Shown here one piece after another: positions 1 through 8,895 of a stretch of DNA of 64,000 nucleotides. Under the pieces are notes generated by a model that was not told the DNA's origin, searched no databases, and was given only the letters and a program-made list of their open reading frames with translations. The translations under genes were made by a program, and so were the position numbers. How positions within the stretch are numbered: the first letter of the stretch is position 1; every line of letters begins with the position of its first letter. The DNA comes from Leuconostoc suionicum (GTDB lineage Bacteria > Bacillota > Bacilli > Lactobacillales > Lactobacillaceae), in NCBI RefSeq assembly GCF_001891125.1, contig NZ_CP015247.1, positions 514,501-578,500 on the forward strand, given 5' to 3'.

Positions 1-1
1 A

Positions 2-619
2 TTAATTGTAGCGACAATTCTTTTCGTGACAGTAGCGCTTGTATTAGTCGGTATGTTCCACTATACAGAGTATAAAGACAATGCCGCGCCTGCTGCCTGG
101 GCATTATTGCACTCAGGTCATGAATTTACATCTAATTTGTTATCAGTGGTTGCTTTAATCGGTATGTTTACAGCAATTATTGGTATGATGTTGGCCGGTT
201 CACGATTGCTTTACGCCTTCGGTCGTGATGGTTTGTTACCAAGTTTCTTAGGAAAAGTTAATGATAAAGGATTACCTAACAATGCTTTGTTAGTATTGTC
301 AGTTATTGCTATCTTGATTGGATCAGTATTTAGCTTTACTGAATTAGCTGGTTTGATTTCTGCCGGTACACTGATTGCCTTTATCATTGTTTCTCTTGGT
401 ATTTATGCATTACGCCCTCGTGAAGGTAAAGATATACAAGAGCCTGGCTTCAAAATGCCATTTTACCCAGTGATGCCAGCATTGGCTGCATTGGGATCTG
501 GATTTATTTTCTATGAGTTGGATAATCAAGCAAAGATTTACGCTTTTGGTTGGTTCGTGCTCGGTATAATCATTTACGCTGTTTACGGTTCTAAGCATAG
601 TAAGTTATCTCAAAAATAA
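2..619 (+). CDS. Amino-acid permease (APC superfamily), 3' part only
   Basis: The frame is open from base 2 to the TAA at 617-619, so the gene begins before the window and only about the last 205 residues are seen. They contain roughly six hydrophobic membrane segments separated by short polar loops. The loop containing GSRLLYAFGRDGLLP is typical of the cytoplasmic loop after TM8 in APC-type amino-acid transporters. The C-terminus is short and basic. The next gene encodes an amino-acid epimerase-like enzyme, so import of a branched-chain or similar amino acid is plausible, but the substrate cannot be read from this fragment. The GTG at 26 is internal and is not the real start. Confidence 0.85.
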   Translation, partial: LIVATILFVTVALVLVGMFHYTEYKDNAAPAAWALLHSGHEFTSNLLSVVALIGMFTAIIGMMLAGSRLLYAFGRDGLLPSFLGKVNDKGLPNNALLVLSVIAILIGSVFSFTELAGLISAGTLIAFIIVSLGIYALRPREGKDIQEPGFKMPFYPVMPALAALGSGFIFYELDNQAKIYAFGWFVLGIIIYAVYGSKHSKLSQK

Positions 620-625
620 TCTAAC

Positions 626-655
626 AAAAAGTCCTGAATTTACAGGGCTTTTCTT
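626..655 (+). terminator. Intrinsic terminator after the permease
   Basis: The arm AAAAGTCCTG is followed by a six-base loop and then CAGGGCTTTT, with one G-T pair and a short T-rich tail. It separates the permease from the epimerase-like gene. Confidence 0.75.
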
Positions 656-694
656 GTATATAAATCTTTAAAATAAGTGTGAAAGCTGTTAAAT

Positions 695-2029
695 ATGTCA
701 AAAAACAAAGAAATTTTAGAAGAAGAAAAAAATCACTTGGCAAATGCAACGCGGGTTAAATATTTTGATATTGTCATTGATCACGGGAAAGGGGCCATCA
801 TTACGGATGCTGATGGGCGTGAGTATATTGACTTGTTGGCTAGCGCTAGTGCTACTAATACAGGTCATTCACATCCAAAGGTTGTGGACGCAATTACTAG
901 CCAAGCTCAAAAATTAATTCAGTATACACCTGCATATTTTGCTAACACAGTAACTGCAAAATTAGCTGATCGCTTAGTGGATATAGCACCAGGGAACTTC
1001 CAAAAACAAGTTGCTTTTGGTAATTCGGGATCGGATGCAAATGATGCGATTATCAAGTTTGCTCGTGGTTACACTGGGCGACAATATGTTGTCAGCTTCA
1101 CGGGCGCTTATCATGGTTCCACATATGGTTCGCTTTCTATCTCAGGAGTCAGCTTGAATATGACTCGAAAAATTGGACCACTATTGCCCAATACGGTGAA
1201 AGTACCTTTTCCTGATCAGACGCAACGAATAGCTGGAGAAAGCGATGATGATTTTTCTGAACGTTTATTTAAACAGTTTAAATTACCATTTGAGACTTAT
1301 TTACCAGCAGATGAAGTGGCGTTAGTTATTATTGAACCTATTCAAGGTGATGGTGGAATTATCAAAGCGCCACAACGTTATGTTGAATTGGTTTATGAGT
1401 TTACACGTGAACATGGCATTGTTTTTGCTGTCGATGAGGTTAATCAAGGCCTTGGACGAACTGGTAAAATGTGGTCAATTGATCATTTTGGGATTGTCCC
1501 AGACTTAATGAGTGTCGGTAAGTCTATTGCCAGTGGATTGCCTTTAAGTGCAGTTATTGGGCGCAAAGAAATTATGGACAGCCTGCAAGCACCAGCTAAT
1601 GTTTATACGACCGCTGGTAATCCAGTAACAGCAGCGGCAGCGCTGGCAACGCTAGATGTCATTGAAGAGGAGAACTTAGTTGCACGTTCTCGACAACTAG
1701 GTGAGTTGGCTAAAGCATTCTTTGAGTCTGCTGCTAAACGTTATGCTTTTATTGGAGACGTTCGTTTATATGGTTTGAATGGTGGTATTGATATTATTAA
1801 TGATCATGGTGAACCTGATAATGAGGCAACTAATAAGTTAATTTATCGCATTTTTGAGTTAGGGGCGATTATGATTAGCCTAAGAGGAAATACCTTGCGT
1901 TTTCAACCTCCACTAGTTATTCAAGAAGAGGAATTACAGCGCGCCTTTGAAATATTAGAAAAAGCATTTTCTGATTTAGCATCGGGTAAAATTGCCTTAC
2001 CAAAAACTGATAATCACATTGGTTGGTAA
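695..2029 (+). CDS. PLP-dependent class III aminotransferase-fold enzyme, probable isoleucine 2-epimerase
   Basis: This 444-residue protein has the fold-type I class III aminotransferase layout. A small N-terminal domain comes first, then the phosphate-binding NSGSDAND region near residue 110. The AYHGSTYGS and DEVNQGLGRTGK stretches follow, with the Schiff-base lysine at K276 in SVGKSIASGLPL. Over much of its length it resembles, as I remember it, the Lactobacillus buchneri isoleucine 2-epimerase, including the LLASASA, NMTRKIGP and C-terminal IGW blocks. I therefore favour a racemase/epimerase of large neutral amino acids over GABA or ornithine aminotransferase. That enzyme interconverts L-isoleucine and D-allo-isoleucine. 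The SD is weak (GTGAAAG region). A permease gene lies directly upstream but behind its own terminator. Confidence 0.8.
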   Translation: MSKNKEILEEEKNHLANATRVKYFDIVIDHGKGAIITDADGREYIDLLASASATNTGHSHPKVVDAITSQAQKLIQYTPAYFANTVTAKLADRLVDIAPGNFQKQVAFGNSGSDANDAIIKFARGYTGRQYVVSFTGAYHGSTYGSLSISGVSLNMTRKIGPLLPNTVKVPFPDQTQRIAGESDDDFSERLFKQFKLPFETYLPADEVALVIIEPIQGDGGIIKAPQRYVELVYEFTREHGIVFAVDEVNQGLGRTGKMWSIDHFGIVPDLMSVGKSIASGLPLSAVIGRKEIMDSLQAPANVYTTAGNPVTAAAALATLDVIEEENLVARSRQLGELAKAFFESAAKRYAFIGDVRLYGLNGGIDIINDHGEPDNEATNKLIYRIFELGAIMISLRGNTLRFQPPLVIQEEELQRAFEILEKAFSDLASGKIALPKTDNHIGW

Positions 2030-2031
2030 TA

Positions 2032-2040
2032 TGATATAAT
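2032..2040 (+). promoter_or_regulatory. Promoter of the alaS leader (extended -10)
   Basis: TGA followed directly by TATAAT (2035-2040) forms an extended -10 just after the stop codon of the upstream gene. No good -35 is visible. Transcription would start near 2047, immediately before the first T-box helix. Confidence 0.6.
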
Positions 2041-2046
2041 GATTAA

Positions 2047-2250
2047 GAATTCTGGACATACAAATTAGCCGTCCGTCAGTTAGAAATGTGTTGGATGATG
2101 AAAAGCACACGTTGGCTCTTTTGCGCTACCAGACTTAATTGTGATTGAAAAATCACCGCTGCTCAGCGTTATGAGACATAAAGGTAAAGATTTTATTCAA
2201 GATCATTACAAATTGCGGTGGTACCACGGTAGAGCGTCCGCACTTTGTTT
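2047..2250 (+). promoter_or_regulatory. T-box leader of alaS, specifier GCT (alanine)
   Basis: The conserved T-box element GCGGTGGTACCACGG lies at 2215-2229. Its 5' side TGCGG (2214-2218) can pair with CCGCA (2238-2242) to form the antiterminator. Stem I is closed by TCTGG (2051-2055) with CCAGA (2129-2133). The triplet just inside this helix is GCT (2125-2127) followed by A, which is the expected position of the specifier and reads alanine, in agreement with the downstream gene. A T run (GGTCTTTTT, ends about 2260) follows, but I could not find a convincing competing terminator stem. Uncharged tRNA-Ala should increase alaS expression. Confidence 0.88.
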
Positions 2251-2285
2251 TGGTCTTTTTATATTATTTAAGGAGAAAATTTTTT

Positions 2286-4967
2286 ATGAAAGACTTGAGT
2301 TCAGCAGAAATTCGCCAAATGTTTTTAGATTTTTTTGCTTCGAAGGGTCACGAAGTTGTACCTTCAAAAAATCTAATTCCGCAAGATGATCCAACATTGT
2401 TATGGATTAATTCCGGTGTTGCGACTTTAAAAAAATATTTTGATGGTACAGTGGTCCCAAATAATCCACGTATCACTAATTCTCAAAAGGCAATCCGTAC
2501 CAATGATATTGAAAACGTTGGAAAAACAGCTCGACATCATACACTTTTTGAAATGATGGGTAACTTTTCGATTGGAGATTATTTTAAAGAACAAGCAATA
2601 CCTTGGGCTTGGGAATTATTGACCAGTCCTGAGTGGTACGGCTTGGATGCTGAAAAATTGTATGTAACTGTGTATCCTAAAGATCAGGAAGCTAGAAAAA
2701 TTTGGGAAGAGAAAACTAGCTTGCCTGACGGTCACATTTATGAAGTTGAAGATAATTTCTGGGATATAGGTGAGGGACCTTCAGGCCCTGATTCTGAAAT
2801 ATTCTTTGATCGTGGTGTGGCCTTCCAAGATTTACCTGATGATGATCCAGAAATGTATCCGGGTGGTGAAAATGAACGTTATCTAGAAATCTGGAATCTT
2901 GTTTTCTCTCAATTTAATCATCTGCCAGGATTAACGGATAATTCACAATATCCAGAGTTACCTCATAAAAATATTGATACCGGTATGGGACTTGAACGTG
3001 TCGTATCTGTTTTCCAAAATGGTCGAACTAACTTTGATACAGACTTGTTTTTACCTATTATCCGGGCCACAGAGAAATTATCAAATCAATTTACCTATGA
3101 TGATAGCCAAGATTCGGAGGTCAATACGAGTTTTAAAGTAATTGCCGACCATATTCGTGCAATAACGTTTGCAATTGGGGATGGTGCTTTGCCTTCAAAT
3201 GAGGGACGTGGATATGTTATTCGTCGCTTGTTGCGCCGCGCAGTTTTGCATGGACAAAAATTAGGCATTAAAGGACAGTTTTTAACTAACCTGGTACCAA
3301 TTGTTGGGGATATCATGGAAAGTTACTATCCAGAAGTTAAAGCTAACACTGCCAAGATTCAAAAGACTGTTGCTGCTGAAGAAAAACGCTTTAATGCAAC
3401 ATTAACAGGCGGGCTCTCTTTGTTGAATGATGTGATTAAAGAAGCTAAAAAGACGGGTCAGACACAAATTAGTGGTGCTGATGCCTTCAAATTATCTGAT
3501 ACTTATGGGTTCCCACTTGAGTTGACGCAAGAGCAAGCTGAAGATGCTGGATTGACAGTGGATGTGGATGGATACAATGATGAGTTGCAAGCGCAACGCG
3601 TTCGAGCTCGTGCTGCACGCGCTAATACTAAGTCAATGGGCGTTCAAAATGCCGTATTAACTGATTTGCGTGTCGACTCAAAGTATGTTGGTTGGTCCCA
3701 AACTGAAGTTAATCATGCGGAAATCGTTGCTATTATTGGCGAAGATGAACAAGGTGTTGATGCGTTATTGGATAATGCCGATGTTGATGCTACCGTACAA
3801 TTAGCCTTTGATGTAACGCCTTTTTATGCCGAAATGGGTGGACAAGTGCCTGACTTTGGTGTTGTTTTGAACACTAATGGAGATGTGATTGCTCGTGTTA
3901 CAGATGTTCAAACAGCTCCAAACGGACAACATATTCACACGGTTGATGTCATTTCAAGCTTTACTCTTGGTGATAAAGTAGATTTGAAGGTTGATATGGC
4001 GCGTCATATTGCTGTATCCAAAAACCATACAGCAACGCACATGTTAGACCAATCATTACGTAACATACTTGGTGGTGATGTTCATCAGGCGGGTTCATTA
4101 GTAGAACCAGAATATTTAAGGTTTGATTTCAATAATGATGGACCCGTTTCAAGTGAAGATCTTGATAAAATAGAATCGATGATGAATCAAGAAATTGCTA
4201 AAAACTTACCAGTTACTTGGTTAGAAACTGACATTGAGTCCGCAAAAAAATTAGGCGCAGTTGCCGTATTTGGTGAGAAATATGGCGATCAGGTCCGTGT
4301 TGTATCAATTGGTGACTTCAACAAAGAGTTTGATGGTGGTACTCATGCTAATTCCACCGCAGAGTTGGGTCTGTTTAAAATAGTCAGTGAATCAGGAATT
4401 GGTGCCGGGGTACGCCGTATTGAAGCGGTAACTGGTCTACAAGCACTAGCACAATATAAGGCTCAGGAAAAAGCTTTGAAAGAAATAGCTGCTACTTTGA
4501 AGGCACAAAAACTGACCGATGCTCCGGAGAAAGTATATGATTTGCAAGCTGATTTACGTACGGCGCAACGTCATGCTGAATCATTAGAAGCTAAATTAGC
4601 TAATGTCACAGCGGGTGAGATTTTTAATGATGTGAAAACTGTCAATGGACATACTTATATTACTGCCCAGTTACAGGTTTCTGGCATGGATGGCTTGCGA
4701 CAAGTTGCGGATAATTGGAAAGAGAATTATCCATCAGATGTTTTGGTGCTAGCAACCGTTGCTGATGAAAAAGTAAGTTTGATTGTTGCTGCTTCACCAG
4801 ATGCTAATAAGGCAGGCATTAAGGCTGGCGAATTAATTAAGACAATCGCACCAAGCATTGGCGGTGGCGGTGGTGGCCGTCCTGATATGGCTCAAGCTGG
4901 TGGTAAAAATGCTGCTGGAATTCAGGGTGCATTTACCGAAGTTTCGGCATTCTTAGCAAATAAGTAA
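2286..4967 (+). CDS. alaS: Alanyl-tRNA synthetase
   Basis: AlaRS charges tRNA-Ala and edits mischarged Ser and Gly. The start is ATG 2286, ten bases after AAGGAG (2270-2275). A longer in-frame reading from GTG 2250 would run into the T-box antiterminator region and is unlikely. The 893 residues contain the class II catalytic core (about 1-250, with [13 protein letters not shown]), the tRNA-recognition region, the editing domain, and the C-Ala domain ending in [15 protein letters not shown]. In the editing site the two histidines of NHTATH are present (H581, H585) and so is H687. The position normally held by the fourth zinc ligand, a cysteine (CGGTH), is D683 (DGGTH). Length is normal for the family. 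A T-box controls it. Confidence 0.97.
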   Translation: MKDLSSAEIRQMFLDFFASKGHEVVPSKNLIPQDDPTLLWINSGVATLKKYFDGTVVPNNPRITNSQKAIRTNDIENVGKTARHHTLFEMMGNFSIGDYFKEQAIPWAWELLTSPEWYGLDAEKLYVTVYPKDQEARKIWEEKTSLPDGHIYEVEDNFWDIGEGPSGPDSEIFFDRGVAFQDLPDDDPEMYPGGENERYLEIWNLVFSQFNHLPGLTDNSQYPELPHKNIDTGMGLERVVSVFQNGRTNFDTDLFLPIIRATEKLSNQFTYDDSQDSEVNTSFKVIADHIRAITFAIGDGALPSNEGRGYVIRRLLRRAVLHGQKLGIKGQFLTNLVPIVGDIMESYYPEVKANTAKIQKTVAAEEKRFNATLTGGLSLLNDVIKEAKKTGQTQISGADAFKLSDTYGFPLELTQEQAEDAGLTVDVDGYNDELQAQRVRARAARANTKSMGVQNAVLTDLRVDSKYVGWSQTEVNHAEIVAIIGEDEQGVDALLDNADVDATVQLAFDVTPFYAEMGGQVPDFGVVLNTNGDVIARVTDVQTAPNGQHIHTVDVISSFTLGDKVDLKVDMARHIAVSKNHTATHMLDQSLRNILGGDVHQAGSLVEPEYLRFDFNNDGPVSSEDLDKIESMMNQEIAKNLPVTWLETDIESAKKLGAVAVFGEKYGDQVRVVSIGDFNKEFDGGTHANSTAELGLFKIVSESGIGAGVRRIEAVTGLQALAQYKAQEKALKEIAATLKAQKLTDAPEKVYDLQADLRTAQRHAESLEAKLANVTAGEIFNDVKTVNGHTYITAQLQVSGMDGLRQVADNWKENYPSDVLVLATVADEKVSLIVAASPDANKAGIKAGELIKTIAPSIGGGGGGRPDMAQAGGKNAAGIQGAFTEVSAFLANK

Positions 4968-4979
4968 CTTGTTTGTAAC

Positions 4980-5009
4980 TTGATTGATGTGATTATAGCG
5001 TAGTATAAT
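4980..5009 (+). promoter_or_regulatory. Promoter of ireB-ruvX
   Basis: TTGATT (4980-4985), an 18-base spacer and TATAAT (5004-5009) lie in the alaS-ireB gap. Transcription would begin about 48 bases before ireB. Confidence 0.75.
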
Positions 5010-5063
5010 GAGTGAATAAACAAGGCAGTATGGAGATGATTTCTAAAGAAAGGAGCGTGTACT

Positions 5064-5315
5064 ATGACAGTAGGAGATGAAACAGCAATATTTGATTTTG
5101 GTAATCAAATGCCAAAAGATATCCATGAAACACTTGAGATTGTATATAGTTCACTGGAAGAAAAGGGCTATAATCCAATTAACCAAATAGTTGGTTACTT
5201 GATGTCTGGCGATCCTGCCTATATCCCACGTTTAAATGACGCACGTAATCTGATTAAACGTCATGAGCGTGATGAAATTATTGAAGAACTTGTACACGCC
5301 TATTTGAAAAAATAA
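5064..5315 (+). CDS. ireB: IreB family regulatory phosphoprotein (UPF0297)
   Basis: This small cytosolic protein of 83 residues belongs to the UPF0297/IreB family. In Enterococcus, IreB is a substrate of the PASTA kinase IreK and affects cephalosporin resistance; that role is known for the family and is not shown here. The N-terminal [13 protein letters not shown] carries the threonine region phosphorylated in IreB. The rest ([22 protein letters not shown]-like) is highly conserved. The SD AAAGGAG lies directly upstream. It sits in the classic alaS-yrzL-yrrK-yrzB order and overlaps ruvX by one base (TAATG), so the two are translationally coupled. Confidence 0.95.
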   Translation: MTVGDETAIFDFGNQMPKDIHETLEIVYSSLEEKGYNPINQIVGYLMSGDPAYIPRLNDARNLIKRHERDEIIEELVHAYLKK

Positions 5316-5746
5316 TGCGCATATTAGGGTTAGATGTTGGTAGTCGAACAGTTGGTGTATCGGTTAGTGATCCGATGGGGTGGACAGCACAAGGTGTTGA
5401 AATCATCCGCATCAATGAGGACGATAAAGAGTTTGGCATTGATCGTTTGGGAGAAATTATCAAAGAGAAAAACGCGACAGGTATTGTTCTCGGTTTGCCA
5501 AAAAATATGAATAATAGTGAGGGACCACGTGCAGAAGCAGCTCGAAACTATGCCAAGTTGGTTGAGGAAAACTTCGGCTTGCCGACTGACTTTCAGGATG
5601 AACGGTTAACTACGGTGGAAGCTGAGCGTATGCTCATTGAAGAAGCTAATGTGTCACGCAAAAAGCGAAAAAAAGTTATTGATAAAATAGCGGCTGAATT
5701 TATTTTACAAAATTATTTAGATTCGAAAGGTAAGTTAACCAAGTAG
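5315..5746 (+). CDS. ruvX: Putative pre-16S rRNA nuclease / Holliday junction resolvase-like protein YqgF
   Basis: The 143-residue RNase H-fold protein begins [19 protein letters not shown], carrying the first catalytic Asp. Later come [15 protein letters not shown] and the C-terminal [13 protein letters not shown], which together define the YqgF/RuvX family. The family is credited with maturation of the 16S rRNA 5' end and, by fold, proposed as a resolvase. Its start codon overlaps the ireB stop, so it probably depends on ireB translation. A strong terminator follows directly. Confidence 0.95.
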   Translation: MRILGLDVGSRTVGVSVSDPMGWTAQGVEIIRINEDDKEFGIDRLGEIIKEKNATGIVLGLPKNMNNSEGPRAEAARNYAKLVEENFGLPTDFQDERLTTVEAERMLIEEANVSRKKRKKVIDKIAAEFILQNYLDSKGKLTK

Positions 5747-5747
5747 G

Positions 5748-5784
5748 ATAAAAGCCTTGTCCCTATACGGAACAAGGCTTTTAT
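5748..5784 (+). terminator. Intrinsic terminator after ruvX
   Basis: A perfect 13-bp stem, ATAAAAGCCTTGT (5748-5760) with ACAAGGCTTTTAT (5772-5784), encloses an 11-base loop. It is symmetric and could act in both directions. Confidence 0.9.
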
Positions 5785-5792
5785 TGTATAAT
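5785..5792 (+). promoter_or_regulatory. Possible promoter -10 for yrzB
   Basis: TATAAT (5787-5792) sits at the foot of the ruvX terminator, 31 bases before the yrzB start. No convincing -35 is seen, so this is a weak call. Confidence 0.4.
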
Positions 5793-5822
5793 GAACTTAT
5801 GACATTTAATAAGGAAAAAAAG

Positions 5823-6122
5823 ATGAGCGAAAATAACGCAGAAACACAAAAAATTACGTTAATTGATGAAAGTGGCGATGAAGCACTATATGAAGTGCTA
5901 TTCACATTCCATTCAGATGAGTACAATAAAGATTACATTTTGTTAGTACCCGAAGGTATTGAAGATGATGAAGAAGTTGACATTCAAGCTTACATTTTTA
6001 ATCCCGATGAAAATGGCGATGCAACAGAAGAAGAGTTAGTTCAAATTGAAGATGATAAAGAATGGGATATGGTTGAAGAAGTCTTGAACACATTCCTTGA
6101 AGATGATTCTAATTTTAGTTGA
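5823..6122 (+). CDS. yrzB: DUF1292 / UPF0473 family acidic protein (YrzB)
   Basis: I chose ATG 5823, which has AAGGAA seven bases upstream and gives a 99-residue protein starting MSENNAETQ. The longer readings from 5757 or 5799 would begin inside or next to the terminator and the -10 region. The protein is strongly acidic, with Asp/Glu-rich runs in the middle and C-terminal half. It shows the DUF1292 pattern (LIDESGDEALYEVLFTF, DEYNKDYILLVPEG). The molecular role is unknown. The alaS-ireB-ruvX-yrzB neighbourhood is widely conserved in Firmicutes. Confidence 0.9.
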   Translation: MSENNAETQKITLIDESGDEALYEVLFTFHSDEYNKDYILLVPEGIEDDEEVDIQAYIFNPDENGDATEEELVQIEDDKEWDMVEEVLNTFLEDDSNFS

Positions 6123-6137
6123 ATTTTATAAGTTATT

Positions 6138-6180
6138 AAAAATATTCATGATGAAAAGTTATGGGTATTTTTTATTTTAG
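6138..6180 (+). terminator. Probable terminator after yrzB
   Basis: AAAAATATTCAT (6138-6149) can pair with ATGGGTATTTTT (6161-6172), using two G-U pairs, and a T-rich tail follows. The stem is AT-rich and so is less certain than the others. Confidence 0.5.
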
Positions 6181-6203
6181 TTAAAAATATTCAAATTACT
6201 TTC

Positions 6204-6248
6204 TTCATAGCTTATCAAGTGATAAACTATATAAGATAGAAACTATCT
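6204..6248 (+). promoter_or_regulatory. cyd promoter with a palindromic operator in the spacer
   Basis: TTCATA (6204-6209), an 18-base spacer and TATATA (6228-6233) form a likely promoter about 85 bases before cydA. The spacer contains the palindrome TTATCA-AG-TGATAA (6212-6225). A second inverted repeat, AGATAG-AAA-CTATCT (6234-6248), lies at the predicted transcription start. Neither matches the CIRCE or LexA consensus that I know. A repressor bound between -35 and -10 would block RNA polymerase. Confidence 0.5.
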
Positions 6249-6317
6249 AATTTAGATTGGTTTAAATATTTGAGTTAGGCATGTCGAACGTTCAGTCATG
6301 TCAGTGGAGGAATAGTT

Positions 6318-7793
6318 ATGGTTACGTTAGTGGGCATTCTTGATTTGGCCCGTTTTCAATTTGCAATGACAACGATTTTTCATTTTTTCTTTGTACCGAT
6401 GTCAATTGGTCTTGGAGTAGTTGTCGCTTTAATGGAAACAATGTATGTTATCAAAAAAGACGAAGTTTACAAGAAAATGGCACAATTTTGGAGCAAAATT
6501 TTCTTGTTAAGCTTTGCTGTTGGTGTTGTAACCGGTATTATTCAAGAATTTCAGTTTGGAATGAACTGGTCTGAATACTCTCGTTATGTTGGTGATATTT
6601 TTGGCGCCCCATTAGCGATTGAGGCTTTAGTTGCATTTTTTGCTGAATCATCGTTCATTGGATTATGGTCATTTACATGGGATCGCTTTAAACCAGCAAT
6701 TCACGTGATATTTATATGGATTGTTGCTTTTGCATCAAGTTTGTCGGCCTTATGGATATTGGCTGCCAATTCATTCATGCAAAATCCTGTCGGTTATGCA
6801 ATTGATAATAACATGGGGCGCGCTGAGCTAACCAGCATAGGTGCATTGTTAACCAACAAACAACTGTGGATTGAATTTCCTCACGTTATTGTTGGTACGT
6901 TAGTTACAGGTGGCTTTATCGTTGCTGGTATGTCGGCTTTCAAATTACTAAAACTTAAAAAGAATGATCCTCAAATCGATTTTTTCCGCAAATCAATTAA
7001 CATTGCTCTATTTGTCGGCCTAATAGGTGTTGGTGGCGCTTTGTATACAGGTGATCAGCATGCCTTCGAATTACAATCTATGCAACCAATGAAATATGCA
7101 GCCATGGAAGGCGTTGATGAAACAATCGATTCTTCAAAGCGTGCTGATAAGGCACAACCATGGTCATTAATTTCTGTTACAAATCCTAAAACACATAAAG
7201 TAATTGCAAGGGTCGAAGTGCCATATGCCTTGTCCATTTTGGGAAATCATTCCTTGACAGGTGGTAAAACTGTAGGAACAACAGAGTTAAACAAAGAATT
7301 TGAAAAGAAATATGGTAAGACACACGATGGAATCAAGGATTATTATGTGCCAGAAAATACACTGTTTTATGCCTTTCGTGTGATGGCAATGGGGGCTGGA
7401 TTACTTGGCCTTGTTGCTGTTGTAGCCCTATGGTTCAATCGTAAAAAAACCGATTTAATTCTAACGCAACGTTGGTTTTTATGGGTGCTAGGAATTATGA
7501 CTTTCTTCCCATTTGTTGTGAACACAGCCGGATGGCTCGTAACAGAATTAGGGCGTTATCCTTGGGTTGTCTACGGACTGATGACTATTGCTGACGCTGT
7601 ATCACCCAATGTTTCGACCGCTTCGTTGCTTATTTCAAACATTATTTATTTCTTGACGTTTGCTGCACTTGGCGGTGTGATGATTTGGTTGTCCCGTCGT
7701 GCATTACATGCTGGTCCTGATGCTGAAAAAGAAGCAGAATTATCACCACGAGATCCATACGAGGATTTAGCAGGAAGTGAGGAGAAAGCATAA
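6318..7793 (+). CDS. cydA: Cytochrome bd quinol oxidase subunit I
   Basis: CydA carries the haems and the quinol site of the bd oxidase in the cytoplasmic membrane, reducing O2 to water. The 491-residue protein begins MVTLVGILDLARFQFAMTTI, with the haem-ligand histidine in the first helix (TIFHFFFVP). The conserved block FQFGMNWSEYSRYVGDIFGAPLAIE follows. The loop corresponding to the Q-loop is short. The family block GWLVTELGRYPWVVYG is present near the C-terminus. The SD GGAGG lies at 6306-6310. It overlaps cydB by one base. In haem auxotrophs such as leuconostocs the enzyme works only when haem is supplied; that is family knowledge and not read here. Confidence 0.97.
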   Translation: MVTLVGILDLARFQFAMTTIFHFFFVPMSIGLGVVVALMETMYVIKKDEVYKKMAQFWSKIFLLSFAVGVVTGIIQEFQFGMNWSEYSRYVGDIFGAPLAIEALVAFFAESSFIGLWSFTWDRFKPAIHVIFIWIVAFASSLSALWILAANSFMQNPVGYAIDNNMGRAELTSIGALLTNKQLWIEFPHVIVGTLVTGGFIVAGMSAFKLLKLKKNDPQIDFFRKSINIALFVGLIGVGGALYTGDQHAFELQSMQPMKYAAMEGVDETIDSSKRADKAQPWSLISVTNPKTHKVIARVEVPYALSILGNHSLTGGKTVGTTELNKEFEKKYGKTHDGIKDYYVPENTLFYAFRVMAMGAGLLGLVAVVALWFNRKKTDLILTQRWFLWVLGIMTFFPFVVNTAGWLVTELGRYPWVVYGLMTIADAVSPNVSTASLLISNIIYFLTFAALGGVMIWLSRRALHAGPDAEKEAELSPRDPYEDLAGSEEKA

Positions 7794-8806
7794 TGAGTTT
7801 CTTACAAATTACTTGGTTTGTTTTGATTGCAATATTATGGTCAGGATTTTTTTTCTTAGAAGGTTATGATTTTGGTATAGGCATGCAATTCGTTTTCAAT
7901 TCCCGTAATCAAAAAGATCGACAAGCACTTTATGAAGCTATTGGTCCTCATTGGGATGCTAACGAGGTTTGGTTAATTACAGCTGGAGGGGCCATGTTTG
8001 CGGCTTTTCCATACTGGTATGCATCATTATTCTCAGGATTTTATTTGTTATTGTTTATCGTATTGATGGCTTTGATTTATCGTGGTGTTTCATTCGAGTT
8101 TCGTGAACATATGCCAACAATACAAGGATCACAAATTTGGGAGCGCTTGATAGCCATTTCTTCGTTTATTGCGCCATTTTTCCTAGGAATGATTTTTACA
8201 GCAATGGTATCTGGTATGCCAATGGATGCTAAGGGAAACCTATCGGCTGGATTTTTTGACTATGTGACACCGTTTACACTTGTTGGTGGTATTGCTGTAA
8301 CCTTGATGAGTTATGTGCATGGCTTGAATTATACACGACTGCGTATTATCGGTGATATTCGCACAAGAGCAATGGCACAATTGAAACTTCTATATCCAAT
8401 TTTGTTGGCTGGAGAAGCACTATTTGCAATTTTGCTGTTCTTCTACACGGATTTTTTCCAAACTAAATTGTTATGGACATTAATTATACTAGCGGCAATT
8501 GTCTTATCCACAGTTATTGGTTGGTATTTAACGGTTAACAAGAAAAAAGAAGTTTTCCCATTTATTTTATCTGGTTTGACTTTGGTTGAGGTAGTTGTCT
8601 TAATATTTGTTGGCCTATTTCCACGTTTAATGGTAGCTAGCAATCCGCTACACAGTTTAAAAATTATTAATGCATCGTCATCGCCATATACATTAAAAGT
8701 GATGTCATTTGTTGTATTAACAGCTTTACCATTGACATTAGGATATCAAATATGGAGTTTCTGGGTTTTCCGTAAGCGTATTGTAGCTGATAAGGTAGTT
8801 GAATAA
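7793..8806 (+). CDS. cydB: Cytochrome bd quinol oxidase subunit II
   Basis: The 337-residue polytopic membrane protein carries the CydB signatures EGYDFGIGM near the N-terminus and GPHWDANEVWLITAGGAMFAAFP around residues 50-70. About eight to nine membrane helices follow. It pairs with CydA to form the bd oxidase. Its ATG shares the last base of the cydA stop (TAATG), with AGGAAGTGAGGAG upstream acting as SD. A terminator follows, yet the CydDC exporter genes come next on the same strand, so partial read-through or a separate promoter must supply them. Confidence 0.97.
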   Translation: MSFLQITWFVLIAILWSGFFFLEGYDFGIGMQFVFNSRNQKDRQALYEAIGPHWDANEVWLITAGGAMFAAFPYWYASLFSGFYLLLFIVLMALIYRGVSFEFREHMPTIQGSQIWERLIAISSFIAPFFLGMIFTAMVSGMPMDAKGNLSAGFFDYVTPFTLVGGIAVTLMSYVHGLNYTRLRIIGDIRTRAMAQLKLLYPILLAGEALFAILLFFYTDFFQTKLLWTLIILAAIVLSTVIGWYLTVNKKKEVFPFILSGLTLVEVVVLIFVGLFPRLMVASNPLHSLKIINASSSPYTLKVMSFVVLTALPLTLGYQIWSFWVFRKRIVADKVVE

Positions 8807-8813
8807 TAATTCT

Positions 8814-8847
8814 AAAAACGTTTACAATTGATTGTAGGCGTTTTTTT
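8814..8847 (+). terminator. Terminator between cydB and the exporter genes
   Basis: AAAAACG...TACAAT pairs with ATTGTA...CGTTTTT around a two-base loop, with a small internal mismatch, followed by a T run. It probably lowers expression of the downstream exporter relative to cydAB. Confidence 0.8.
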
Positions 8848-8895
8848 ATTTAAGGAGAGTGTTTTGCAGGGTATTGTTATGGAGATAGCAAACTG

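Noticed and set aside
2250-2285. Longer N-terminus for AlaRS from GTG 2250
   Set aside because: The region is T-box leader and the SD AAGGAG points to ATG 2286, where the family's N-terminus begins.
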